Source: an uncultured Butyrivibrio sp. (GTDB lineage Bacteria > Bacillota > Clostridia > Lachnospirales > Lachnospiraceae). Taken from it: a stretch of DNA of 12,595 nucleotides. This document shows, one piece after another, positions 1 through 8,428 of this stretch. Made by a program: the position numbers and the translations under genes. The stretch's first letter is position 1; every line of letters starts with the position of its first letter. A model generated the notes under the pieces. It was not told the origin of the DNA, searched no databases, and was given only the letters and a program-made list of their open reading frames with translations. The DNA is taken from contig NZ_CAMVPU010000079.1 of the NCBI RefSeq assembly GCF_947169445.1, positions 1 to 12,595 of the forward strand, in the 5' to 3' direction.

Positions 1-20
1 ATAAAAAAGTATTGCCTCTA

Positions 21-2345
21 TCAATGCAAAATTAATCTATAGGTTATTTTACCCTGTCTAAAGCGCTCATCTTTCTTTGAAGAATAAGAAAATTTCTGCT
101 GAGAATCATCCCATTTCATCTCAGTGATACAGTATTCTCCATTTTCATATCCATATCCATCGCCGGCATCTTCGTATAAGCTAAAGCTTGCATCGTTTCC
201 TGGATATATCAGGACTTCAATATCGCTATCCTTTATAGATTTTATGTTTCCGGCAGACACCGCTGTTGGGATCATGGACCCTTCTTTTACAAATACAGGG
301 ATGTTTTCCACAGGGCATGTACATTCAATGGTCTGTCCGCCTTTATAATAACAGCCGTTATAGTAATCAAACCATCCCTTGCCCTCTGGAAGATATACTC
401 TCCTTGTGTCTTTTTCATTCACCACAGGACATATCATGAGATTATCTCCAAACATATACTGATCGGAGATCTGCACCGCCACATTATCTTCAGGATAATC
501 GAACATCAGCGGCCTTATGATAACTGAATCCTTCAAATAAACCCCGGCTGCCGTAGAATAAATATATGGCATCAGTCTGTATCTGTTCCTGATGGTTTTG
601 CACAGAGCCTCATAATAAATGTCCCCTTTATCGCCAAAAGCCCAGGGTTCTCTTTCAACATCAGTGCCATGTGCCCTGAAAACCGGCAGATATGCAGCAT
701 ATTCAAACCACCTTACATACAGCTTCCTGTAGGCATCATCTATTCCATCTTTATATTCACCATCCCAGAACCACTGTATTCCGTGCTTTACAAAAAAGGC
801 TCCTGCGTCCAGTGTCCAGTACGGCACCGCGCTTGCTGCCATCTGAAGAGCGGATCTGACCTGCTTTTCCAAGGTCTTCCAACTTGCGGAAATGTCCCCT
901 GACCATAGTATAGTTCCGTATTTCTGGCTTCCGGCCCATCCACTTCTTGTAAGATTGACAACCCTCCTGTCCCCGGTACAGTTTCGCTGTCCATCCCAGA
1001 TGGTTCTTGCATGATATTTGCTATAGGCGTTGGCTAGTTCCAAGGGCATTATGCTTGCCGCAGCATTTTTAAATTCATAATATTTCTCGGAATCTGCCGG
1101 TTCTATTAAATGCTCCCATTCAGGGGTTATTGCTTCGCTGGAATCGCACCACCAGGCATCTACGCCAGCAGAATAAAGGCTTCTTTCAACCTGAGACCAG
1201 TAAAGTTGTCTGCCCTCCGGGGAAAAAGCATTGTACAGGCTCATTCCCGGAAGAAGAAGTCCATTTTCCTTAAATTCCCTGTTGTCTTCGCAGTTACTGC
1301 TCATGTTGGGCCAAATCGACATCATGAAATGAATGCCCTTTTCCCGCAGAGTTTCCGTCATTTTCTTTGGGTCCGGAAATCTTGACGCATCAAAACTCTT
1401 TTGTCCCCACTTGTTCTCTTCCCAGCTCATCCAGTCCAGAACCAGGCAGTCTACCGGGATGTCTCTTTCTATGAATTCGCCGGCTGTTCTGAGAATATCT
1501 TCCTGACTCTCATACCTTTCCTTGGATTGGATATATCCAAACGCCCACATGGGGAGCATTGCAGCTTTTCCGGTAAGACGCCTGTAATTTTTCACAACAT
1601 CAAAAAGGTCTTTGCCAAACAAAAAATAATAGTCGAGGAAATAGTCTGCTTCAGTCTGAACGTAGGCTTTATCCCGGTCTTCCGAGAACATCAAAAGAGA
1701 ATTTGTGCTAAACAAAATACCATATTTCCTGTCTGAAACCAGAAGCGGCATAGCTATTTTTCTATTTGCCTGATGAACATAATAGGTAGTGTGCCTTAGG
1801 TTCCATTCTCCGTGTTCTCCCTGTCCGAAGCCTATTAATGCCTCATCACCAAAAGAAAAATAAGTTCTTGTCTTAAAGCCATAGCCATATTCTTCTTTAT
1901 CTGCAGCTTTAATGCGCTTTTTGACCCCATCGGCGGTAGCAATCTCTTCTACCTGCGCATTTTCGAAGTTAATTGTCCTGTACAGTGTCACTTTTTCAAG
2001 CTCTCTTGGCCGGTCCTGCCTTTCTGCCAAAATAGTCTGCCCGTCCGGATCATGAAATGAAACGCTGCCGGATTGCCTGTTGATCCGTATCTCTCCTTCG
2101 CCGGTAGAAACCACAAAAGTATCCGTTTCTTCGCAGATACTGTACTCGATCGTTCCGGAATGATCGGCGTAGTCTTCTCCCTGCCGTATGTCAAATTCTC
2201 CTTCTGCAGAAAAAGAAACTCTGACTATACCTCCGAACATTGGAATAATCCTAAGAAGTCCTTCTTCTGATTTAAAGAAGACCGCACCGTCTTTTTCATA
2301 TACATCGGTAATGCGTTTATCTTTACCCGCAACAACATCCATCAT
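21..2345 (-). CDS. GH31 family glycoside hydrolase, alpha-xylosidase/alpha-glucosidase-like
   Basis: This 774-residue protein has the layout of family GH31: an N-terminal beta-sandwich (about 1-255), a TIM barrel (about 260-590) and C-terminal beta domains. The barrel opens with LVLDWMSWEE (301-310) and WGQKSFDASRFPDP (313-326). The expected catalytic nucleophile is Asp401 in DAWWCDSSE, and the expected acid/base is Asp484 in LWSGDISASW. TRSGWAG (466-472) and FRAHG (556-560) are further family motifs. The DAWW.D..E form resembles alpha-xylosidases and related enzymes, but GH31 also includes alpha-glucosidases, sulfoquinovosidases and transglycosylases, so the substrate is not settled. There is no signal peptide, so it should act in the cytoplasm on imported sugar, fitting the ABC importer nearby. 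The first of two adjacent ATG codons (2345 and 2342) is used; a GAGGA stretch lies about 10 bases upstream. It follows the response regulator after 95 bases with no clear terminator, so the two may be cotranscribed. Family is secure, specificity is not. Confidence 0.93.
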   Translation of the reverse strand: MMDVVAGKDKRITDVYEKDGAVFFKSEEGLLRIIPMFGGIVRVSFSAEGEFDIRQGEDYADHSGTIEYSICEETDTFVVSTGEGEIRINRQSGSVSFHDPDGQTILAERQDRPRELEKVTLYRTINFENAQVEEIATADGVKKRIKAADKEEYGYGFKTRTYFSFGDEALIGFGQGEHGEWNLRHTTYYVHQANRKIAMPLLVSDRKYGILFSTNSLLMFSEDRDKAYVQTEADYFLDYYFLFGKDLFDVVKNYRRLTGKAAMLPMWAFGYIQSKERYESQEDILRTAGEFIERDIPVDCLVLDWMSWEENKWGQKSFDASRFPDPKKMTETLREKGIHFMMSIWPNMSSNCEDNREFKENGLLLPGMSLYNAFSPEGRQLYWSQVERSLYSAGVDAWWCDSSEAITPEWEHLIEPADSEKYYEFKNAAASIMPLELANAYSKYHARTIWDGQRNCTGDRRVVNLTRSGWAGSQKYGTILWSGDISASWKTLEKQVRSALQMAASAVPYWTLDAGAFFVKHGIQWFWDGEYKDGIDDAYRKLYVRWFEYAAYLPVFRAHGTDVEREPWAFGDKGDIYYEALCKTIRNRYRLMPYIYSTAAGVYLKDSVIIRPLMFDYPEDNVAVQISDQYMFGDNLMICPVVNEKDTRRVYLPEGKGWFDYYNGCYYKGGQTIECTCPVENIPVFVKEGSMIPTAVSAGNIKSIKDSDIEVLIYPGNDASFSLYEDAGDGYGYENGEYCITEMKWDDSQQKFSYSSKKDERFRQGKITYRLILH

Positions 2346-2440
2346 AATACAAGCATCCTCACATCTTCCTCATTTTCACAGCTTTACAGCCTCTACTTTT
2401 GGCTCTGCCCCTTCATGAGCTCATCATCAAGGCCACTCCG

Positions 2441-3988
2441 TCATCGTCCGTAACAGCACTCATTTTTCTTAAATTCCGCAGGAGTAAGGCCTGCATGTTT
2501 CCTGAATTTCCGTCCAAAATAATCCACGTCGCTGTAGCCAACCAGCTGGGACACCTCATATACCTTGTATTTGCCTTCTGAGAGCAGCTCCTTGGCTTTT
2601 TGGATTCTGCACTCATTCAGGTAAAAGGTAAAACCGCAGCCCATAGTCTTGGCAAAAAGCCGTCCCAAATACCCTGAATTGTAGCCAAACTGTACTGCCA
2701 GCTCTTCAAGAGTAAGTGGCTGCGCATAAAACCTGTCGATATAAGAAATAATATCATCTATGACACACTCTCCATCCTGCCAGCAATATATCATATTCAT
2801 TGCAGTATCCAAAGAATCGGAGATGTACTGAATGATCTCATACAGGTAGAACCTGCTCTCAAAAAATTCAATAATGCCCGCATTGCTGTCAAAGACCTGG
2901 GACAGGACCGGATACTGCCTTGTCATTTTTTCTTTTATGGAAAGCATGATCTCAGTCATAAAGAGGCTGGCATCTGTACTTTCTTTCACATGCTCTTTGA
3001 CATATTCGTAGATCTCATCCAGCGCATTTACCATCATATTTCTGTTTCCGGAGGCGACAGCATTCATGACCTTCTCAAACAAGCCTTTTTGGACCTGATC
3101 ATTTTTATCAGATATGCTCTGATGGTCTTTTTTATCTTCTCTGATAAAGTGCTCCCCTTCATCGCAAAAAAATCTTCTTTTTGCCAGGCATTTTGCCCGT
3201 TCATATGAAGCGGAGATTTCTGAAGGCAGCTCACATTCATTTCCAATGGCAATGAATATATTGTCCAAAGGGCTGTCGGATTCGATGGGAGATTTTTTAT
3301 AATGCATTATAAAATCCTCGAATTTAGATATGGCAGTCCTTCCTTTGAGCAGAATACATTCATTTCGCTCTACCGTAGTAAGTTCATAGCATCTTTCGTC
3401 CAAAAAAGCCGGTATCAGGTCTGACAATCTATATCTGACGTCCTCTTTACCTGCATTGTAGGTTTCATGGATAATGACCTGATATCTTGGATAAAGAAGA
3501 TCCATAGCCGCCAGGTTTTCTTCCATCACAGGTATTCCCGACAACAAGTCACTTACGATCACGCTCCTGGCTTTATCCTTAATTTCTACCAGCCTTGTTC
3601 CTTCATTTCTGTTTTTTTCAATGTCGGCTTTGATCTTTTTGACAGTTTCTAAGAGTTCATCCTCATCAACCGGTTTGGTGATATAATTCGTGACACGATT
3701 GATGATCGCTTCCCTGGCGTATTCAAAGTCTGAATAGCCTGAAAGGATAATAAAATAGCCCTGGTATCCCCTGCTACGTAGCTGTTTTATAACATCGATA
3801 CCATGGACCTTGGGCATCTGCATATCAATGATCATTAAGGAAGGATTCAGTTTTTCAGCAGCAGAAAGAGCCTCCTCACCGTTAGAAGCATCCCCAACTA
3901 TTTCAAAGCCTAGTTCTGCCCAATCTATGATGAGTTTTATACCTTCTCTTATATTTTCTTCGTCATCAACAATAATCACCGTTTCCAT
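2441..3988 (-). CDS. YesN-type response regulator with AraC-family DNA-binding domain
   Basis: A 515-residue transcription regulator. Residues 1-120 form a receiver domain: acidic pocket Asp8/Asp9 in IIVDDEEN, phosphoacceptor Asp55 in MIIDMQMPK, conserved Ser83 in ILSGYSDF and Lys105 in ITKPVDE. A helical linker of about 280 residues follows, typical of the YesN class and of no assigned function. The C-terminal AraC-type double helix-turn-helix spans about 410-506, with the signatures LTLEELAVQFGYNSGYLGRLF and the second helix pair around VSQLVGYSDVDYFGRKFRKHAGLTPAEF. The reading frame opens at TTG 4006, with further starts at 4000, 3997 and 3988. ATG 3988 is chosen because the receiver fold begins directly after it and a GGGAG sits about 11 bases upstream. 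It probably pairs with the YesM-type kinase at 8523-10367, although the transporter genes lie between them. It would activate the transporter and GH31 genes on sensing sugar; that role is inferred from family and context. Confidence 0.93.
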   Translation of the reverse strand: METVIIVDDEENIREGIKLIIDWAELGFEIVGDASNGEEALSAAEKLNPSLMIIDMQMPKVHGIDVIKQLRSRGYQGYFIILSGYSDFEYAREAIINRVTNYITKPVDEDELLETVKKIKADIEKNRNEGTRLVEIKDKARSVIVSDLLSGIPVMEENLAAMDLLYPRYQVIIHETYNAGKEDVRYRLSDLIPAFLDERCYELTTVERNECILLKGRTAISKFEDFIMHYKKSPIESDSPLDNIFIAIGNECELPSEISASYERAKCLAKRRFFCDEGEHFIREDKKDHQSISDKNDQVQKGLFEKVMNAVASGNRNMMVNALDEIYEYVKEHVKESTDASLFMTEIMLSIKEKMTRQYPVLSQVFDSNAGIIEFFESRFYLYEIIQYISDSLDTAMNMIYCWQDGECVIDDIISYIDRFYAQPLTLEELAVQFGYNSGYLGRLFAKTMGCGFTFYLNECRIQKAKELLSEGKYKVYEVSQLVGYSDVDYFGRKFRKHAGLTPAEFKKNECCYGR

Positions 3989-4024
3989 ATTCTGCATCAC
4001 TCCCAAGTCTAAGAAACTTATTTC

Positions 4025-4052
4025 ATTTTAGCATGTCTGCACTTCAGAGCAA
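4025..4052 (-). promoter_or_regulatory. Candidate sigma-A promoter for the response regulator
   Basis: Read on the minus strand, TTGCTC (4052-4047) and TAAAAT (4030-4025) are separated by 16 bases. TAAAAT is preceded by TGC, giving an extended -10 element. Transcription would start near 4018, about 30 bases upstream of the chosen regulator start, and just after the terminator-like hairpin behind SBP1. The match is good by eye but not experimentally supported. Confidence 0.5.
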
Positions 4053-4079
4053 AAGAATAAAAAAATAAAAGCCCAAATG

Positions 4080-4108
4080 AAAAAGCCACGGCAACAATGT
4101 GCCGCAGC
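4080..4108 (-). terminator. Intrinsic terminator after the SBP1 gene
   Basis: On the minus strand GCTGCGGCA (4108-4100) pairs with TGCCGTGGC (4093-4085) across a 6-base loop. This is a 9-bp stem with two G-U pairs, followed at once by five T (4084-4080) and a further T-rich stretch. It lies 22 bases past the SBP1 stop codon. It should end or reduce transcription leaving the permease-SBP1 unit, so the regulator behind it probably needs its own promoter. Confidence 0.75.
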
Positions 4109-4129
4109 CCTTTCTATATGAGGAATGTG

Positions 4130-5959
4130 TTATTTGGATTTGGCATCGTCTTCAGCAGCTGCTCTGAGCTTGGCCTCATTTTCCTGGAATGCGATACATT
4201 CCGCATAGCCATACTCTTCTGCCTGCTGTTTCATTTCAGCTACTATAGAATCAAATTCCTCGTCGCTTCCTGCATAGATAGCTTTCCAGGAATTATCCTT
4301 TACGCAGGTTGAAACCTGATCCCATACGACCTGAAGCTCATCTGAGCGAACACCACCGGTGTACATAGTTCCGGGTGAAAGAACATATTTAAACTTATCA
4401 AGGTACTCATCAGGTGTATCGGCTCCTGTCCATTCTCTCCACTTCTTCTCAATGTCAGAGCCGGCTTCTGTAGAGTAACTTGCCCAGTTACGATAGTTGA
4501 AGGTCTCTCCGTTACTGTCAGGGTTAGGTGCATCCAGCGCCCAGGTTGAATTGTTCATCTTGAAAGAACCGTCATCATAGGTTCCCTCATAGCCATTGCC
4601 TATTTCTGTTGAAATATCTGTCTTGCAGGCACGACCGATATCTGTAAAACAGGTCTTGCCATTTTCATCATAATACCAGCATACGTCCTTTGGACCATAC
4701 TCTGAGGTCATTCTTCCTTCTGGAGTTGTGAGCCAGTTGATGATGGCCATGCAAAGTTCCGGATATTCTGTATTAGCGCCTATAGACCAGATTCTGTTTC
4801 CGCCATAAACATTAAGACCATATCTGATAGGAGTAGCATCGGTGGGCTTAACAGGGAACATTCCCTTTCCTGCAGCCAGATGGTCAGGAGAATTGTAAAG
4901 AGCAGATCCCATGAAATTGAATACATTAAGGAATGCTGTACCGTTCTGATAATCCTCCTGCATTCCGTTGAATCCCTGAGTCTGAGAATCGGGATCAAGA
5001 AGACCTTTCTGATAAAGTGTATTGTAGAACTTAAGGGCTGTAAGGTATGGGCCATTCTCCTCAAGAACAGGATGGAAGGTCTGAGTATCAGGATCATATA
5101 ATCCAAGGCCAAATTCATCAAAACCGTAATAAGCTGTGGCCGTTGACTTGACATACATTACCATGTCTCCGTCCCAGTCATTGAAAAGAGAAACACCATA
5201 GGTAGGATTTCCGTTATCATCTGTAGGACAGATTTCCTTCATCTTCTCCAGAGCAGCAACAACTCCGTCAAAATCTTTGATTTCCGGAGATCCGATCTGC
5301 TCATAAAGATCATATCTCAGATCCCAAGTATACATAAATGAACCCGGGTCTTCAGCAGAACGTGTTACATCAAAGCCGTAGCCATAAAGCTTTCCATCTG
5401 AAGAAATACCTCTGTTCTTTTCAAGGGCAGCCTTCATATTAGCTGCAATATATGGGCCATACTCATTAAGAAGATCATCCTCTTCCCAGTCAAATAGCAT
5501 TCCCTTGTCAATTGCATGCTGATAATCATCACCGTCATTTCCCCAGATTACCAGATCTCCGAGATTTCCGGACTCCATACGGGTATCATAAACTCCGTCA
5601 TTTTCAGGAATTATATTGAGCTTTACATTGAACTTATCAAGCATTATTTTTCCAAACCAGCCGGTCTGCTCGCCTGAATAGTTTGCAAGCTGATCATAAA
5701 CATCAAGTGTAACGGTCTGCTCCGGGATAATATCGGACAAATCCCCCTCAAGTCCGCTGCTTTCAGAAGTTTCTCCTGCATCTGCAGCCGCTGATCCAGC
5801 TGTATCTGTAGTCTGCGAGGATTCTTTTTCCTCAGCCTTATCTTCTGACGCAGCATTTTCTTCCACTGCATCTGTGGGAGCCGGTGAAGATCCGCAGGCT
5901 GCCACAGACAGGGCCATTGCTCCCGTCATAAAAAGAGCAAGCAACTTTTTCATTTTCAT
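4130..5959 (-). CDS. Sugar ABC transporter substrate-binding lipoprotein (SBP1)
   Basis: This 609-residue protein is the extracellular binding component of a carbohydrate ABC importer of the LplA/UgpB-like type. It has a signal peptide starting MKMKKLLALF and a lipobox ending VAAC, with lipidated Cys22. A low-complexity, acidic, Ser/Ala/Thr-rich tether of about 60 residues (23-82) precedes the binding fold. Landmarks shared with SBP2 are LDVYDQ (85-90), GWFGKIMLDKFNVKLNIIP (100-118) and SLFNDWDG (257-264). ATG 5959 is chosen over the upstream ATG 5983 because a perfect AGGAGG (5971-5966) lies six bases before it and the signal peptide then starts properly. It follows the second permease by 42 bases and should belong to the same transcript. 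Its strong ribosome-binding site fits the usual need for excess binding protein. The ligand, probably an oligosaccharide given the GH31 gene, cannot be read from the sequence. Confidence 0.93.
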   Translation of the reverse strand: MKMKKLLALFMTGAMALSVAACGSSPAPTDAVEENAASEDKAEEKESSQTTDTAGSAAADAGETSESSGLEGDLSDIIPEQTVTLDVYDQLANYSGEQTGWFGKIMLDKFNVKLNIIPENDGVYDTRMESGNLGDLVIWGNDGDDYQHAIDKGMLFDWEEDDLLNEYGPYIAANMKAALEKNRGISSDGKLYGYGFDVTRSAEDPGSFMYTWDLRYDLYEQIGSPEIKDFDGVVAALEKMKEICPTDDNGNPTYGVSLFNDWDGDMVMYVKSTATAYYGFDEFGLGLYDPDTQTFHPVLEENGPYLTALKFYNTLYQKGLLDPDSQTQGFNGMQEDYQNGTAFLNVFNFMGSALYNSPDHLAAGKGMFPVKPTDATPIRYGLNVYGGNRIWSIGANTEYPELCMAIINWLTTPEGRMTSEYGPKDVCWYYDENGKTCFTDIGRACKTDISTEIGNGYEGTYDDGSFKMNNSTWALDAPNPDSNGETFNYRNWASYSTEAGSDIEKKWREWTGADTPDEYLDKFKYVLSPGTMYTGGVRSDELQVVWDQVSTCVKDNSWKAIYAGSDEEFDSIVAEMKQQAEEYGYAECIAFQENEAKLRAAAEDDAKSK

Positions 5960-6001
5960 AGTTTTCCTCCTTTTTGATTGCATAAAATCACTAAGGGTCT
6001 T

Positions 6002-6931
6002 TTACCCTTTAACTGCCCCAATCATGATTCCCTTTTCAAAATATCGCTGCATAAAGGGATAGACTAAAAGAATAGGAATTATAGTTACCATAGCTATGGT
6101 GTACTTGATCACTTTTCCATTTAATGCAGAGTCCATAACACTCTTACTTATCCCGGAAGTACTTCCGGCACTCATAAGTGCCGCAAGATTGCTGGTGGTA
6201 TTAAGGTATATATAAAGTCTGTGCTGTAAGGTATACAGCTTTGGAGCTGATTGCATGAGAATCAGTGAATCCTGGAAAGAGTTCCAGTGTCCCACCGCGC
6301 CAAATATGGTAATGGTCGCCAAAATCGGCTTAGCCAAAGGAAGTATGATGCTGATGAATATCTTCATATGGGAAGCACCGTCCAAGGCTGCACTTTCCTC
6401 AAGTTCAGATGGTATTGCCGATTCTATGTAGGTCTTTACCAGAATGATATTGTAGGGTGCAACAATTCCGGGGATTATATATGCCCAGAAAGTATTGGTA
6501 AGTCCCAGCATAGCCATGTTCAGGTACCAGGGAATGATGCCTGCATTGAAGTACATGGTAACTACCAAAAACCTGTACCAGAAGCTTCTCCCCCACATCT
6601 CCTTTTGTGTTACCAGGTATCCCACAAAGGCTGAAGCAAGAACCATAACAAAAGTTCCCAGTATGGTTCTTGCAAGGGTTACCGCAAAGGAGCCGAATAG
6701 GTCATTCACCTGTAAAAGACGGATATAATTTTCAAAGTGAACTCCCACCGGAATAAAATTAATAAGGCCTTTTCTTACCAGTTCATTGTCACTGATGGTA
6801 TTGATGAACAGATAATAAAACGGAAAAATACAAATAAGGGTAAAAGCAGCGAATACAGAGTAGTTTATGATATTAAAAACAACATCTCCGAATTTAAGTT
6901 TCATTTTTTTCTTATGCCTGTTCGTACTCAT
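6002..6931 (-). CDS. Carbohydrate ABC transporter permease, YtcP/LplC type
   Basis: A 309-residue inner-membrane permease, the usual length for this family, with about six transmembrane segments beginning near 24-45. The cytoplasmic EAA loop that contacts the ATPase is visible as EESAALDGASHMKIF (178-192) followed by ILPLAKP (196-202). The C-terminus, YPFMQRYFEKGIMIGAVKG (291-309), is the hallmark ending of the YtcP/LplC group. The start at ATG 6931 is supported by GGGGGA (6942-6937) five bases upstream. It begins 12 bases after the stop of the other permease and the two should form a heterodimeric channel. No ATPase gene is adjacent, so a shared MsmK-like ATPase encoded elsewhere is presumed. 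Confidence 0.95.
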   Translation of the reverse strand: MSTNRHKKKMKLKFGDVVFNIINYSVFAAFTLICIFPFYYLFINTISDNELVRKGLINFIPVGVHFENYIRLLQVNDLFGSFAVTLARTILGTFVMVLASAFVGYLVTQKEMWGRSFWYRFLVVTMYFNAGIIPWYLNMAMLGLTNTFWAYIIPGIVAPYNIILVKTYIESAIPSELEESAALDGASHMKIFISIILPLAKPILATITIFGAVGHWNSFQDSLILMQSAPKLYTLQHRLYIYLNTTSNLAALMSAGSTSGISKSVMDSALNGKVIKYTIAMVTIIPILLVYPFMQRYFEKGIMIGAVKG

Positions 6932-6943
6932 ATCATTCCCCCA

Positions 6944-8380
6944 TCAAACTATGGTCTCGCCTCTGATCACTTTGGATATGGTGTTTGCTCCATACAAAAG
7001 TGTTACGCTTATGACTGATTTAAGCATTCCAACAACGGTAGATAGCGGAATGGCACCTTTAACGATACCCATCTTGTAAACATACAGGTCCAGGACCATG
7101 ATTTTGACTGTGTTGGAGGAATTTTCAAAAACAAGATACTGATCCATTCCGTTGGAAAGAATTCCCGCTACCGCCATGAGCAGAAGCACGTAAAAAGTAG
7201 GCATAAGTCCCGGCACTGTTACATGCCACATTTTCTGGAATCGTCCCGCACCATCTACGATCGCCGCTTCATATAACTGCTGGTCTATCCCCGCTATTCC
7301 CGCAATGTAGATGATGGCGCTCCAGCCAAGTCCCTTCCACAGTCCCCATAGCAGCATTTTTAACCAGGTGTGGGATCCATCCATCAGAAAGTTCTTTCCC
7401 TCAGTCCAGATTCCCAGGTTCATCATAAGAGAACTGATAAAACCATCAGTTGAAAAAATACAGAATGCAATGGCAAATACCAGTACCCAGCTGATAAAAT
7501 TCGGAATTGTGGTAAAAGTCTGTACCACTCTTCTGAATTTGTCGTTTCTAATCTCTGAAAGAAAGATTGCAAAAGCCATGGGAACCCAGCTGGTGGCAAT
7601 TCCAAGTCCGCTCATAGCCAGGGTATTTTTCATAACATTCAGAATATCTCTGGTGGTGGATCTGTTTCGTATCAGCTGCTGAAACCACTTAAAGCCCACG
7701 AAATTAGCCATTGACAGGGTATCTCCGGCTTTGTAGTCAAAAAACGCATATCTCCAGCCCCACAGAGGCAGATAGCTGAAAACAAAGGTCAGAAGGATAA
7801 ACGGAAGAAACATCAGAAAAAGTCTGAACCTTGTTTCCATCTCAAACTTCTCATTTTGGGCCGGTTTCCCCACCAGATACATTTCAAAAACACTGATCAG
7901 CACCATCAGTACAAGCATTCCCATAAGGATAAAGAAAAATCCCGGAAACATGGGCTCAATCTTGGACGGCTTGGTAGTTGCTGCTATCTGCAGATAAGCA
8001 CTCCGGATTCCTCCCATGGAAATTGCTGCAACAAGCGCCCCGACTGTATTTATAAGATTTCCCAGCACCTTACATTTTCTGTTTCCAAGGGATAGACATG
8101 CACCTACTGCACAGGCTATGATCCCAAGGCAGATTATCATACTTGATACATTAAGGAGTTTTAGAGTCGATTCCATGACCCATCCCTTTTTAAAAGCCCT
8201 GCCGAAATTGGAGATCAAATTGCCATAAGAAAATCCTGTTGTAAGAAGAGAAATACTCCTGTTGATAAGCCCGCTTATCCTGGCAACATTAAGCGCCGGA
8301 AAAAACAGTACCACCAAAAGCAGTACGGAGATTGCCCGAAACGGGTAATAGACAAATTTAGCCAATTTTTCTTTAGACAC
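6944..8380 (-). CDS. Carbohydrate ABC transporter permease, LplB type, with N-terminal membrane extension
   Basis: A 478-residue membrane protein. Residues about 180-478 form an ordinary LplB-type permease: first helix near 187-207, EAA loop EAAIVDGAGRFQKMWHV (371-387), and the expected C-terminal ending near GANTISKVIRGETIV. In front of it is an extra segment of about 180 residues with roughly four hydrophobic stretches (about 14-34, 77-97, 107-125 and 148-170), which typical LplB proteins of about 300-320 residues lack. I do not recognise this segment. The start is set at GTG 8380 because GGGGGAGGGG (8393-8384) lies just before it. An upstream ATG at 8446 would place the start inside the hairpin region and has no such signal. 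It pairs with the permease 12 bases downstream. Core family is secure; the function of the extension is unknown. Confidence 0.92.
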   Translation of the reverse strand: MSKEKLAKFVYYPFRAISVLLLVVLFFPALNVARISGLINRSISLLTTGFSYGNLISNFGRAFKKGWVMESTLKLLNVSSMIICLGIIACAVGACLSLGNRKCKVLGNLINTVGALVAAISMGGIRSAYLQIAATTKPSKIEPMFPGFFFILMGMLVLMVLISVFEMYLVGKPAQNEKFEMETRFRLFLMFLPFILLTFVFSYLPLWGWRYAFFDYKAGDTLSMANFVGFKWFQQLIRNRSTTRDILNVMKNTLAMSGLGIATSWVPMAFAIFLSEIRNDKFRRVVQTFTTIPNFISWVLVFAIAFCIFSTDGFISSLMMNLGIWTEGKNFLMDGSHTWLKMLLWGLWKGLGWSAIIYIAGIAGIDQQLYEAAIVDGAGRFQKMWHVTVPGLMPTFYVLLLMAVAGILSNGMDQYLVFENSSNTVKIMVLDLYVYKMGIVKGAIPLSTVVGMLKSVISVTLLYGANTISKVIRGETIV

Positions 8381-8383
8381 GTT

Positions 8384-8393
8384 CCCCTCCCCC
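8384..8393 (-). promoter_or_regulatory. Ribosome-binding site setting the GTG start of the LplB-type permease
   Basis: The minus strand reads GGGGGAGGGG, then AAC, then GTG TCT AAA. The GGGGGA part ends seven bases before the GTG. It is the best initiation signal in the long open frame and decides the GTG start at 8380 over the ATG at 8446. Confidence 0.7.
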
Positions 8394-8428
8394 ACGATCA
8401 GAGCATGCACAACCCGAAAGAATATCGC

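Noticed and set aside
1..31. Possible terminator after the GH31 gene (TTGC...GCAA and a T6 run on the minus strand)
   Set aside because: The stem is only about four base pairs and the window ends there, so it cannot be supported.
1401..1736. 111-codon plus-strand open frame
   Set aside because: Antisense shadow of the GH31 catalytic barrel.
2415..2424. Perfect palindrome ATGAGCTCAT between regulator and GH31 genes
   Set aside because: Only ten bases, no T run and no flanking symmetry; too short to call an operator or terminator.
4780..5154. 124-codon minus-strand open frame inside SBP1
   Set aside because: Out-of-frame shadow of the well-supported SBP1 gene, with no initiation signal or recognisable protein.
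5960..5983. ATG 5983 as the SBP1 start
   Set aside because: The AGGAGG at 5971-5966 lies downstream of it and fits ATG 5959, which begins a normal lipoprotein signal peptide.
7311..7682. 123-codon plus-strand open frame
   Set aside because: Antisense to conserved permease sequence including its core helices; no ribosome-binding site or recognisable fold.
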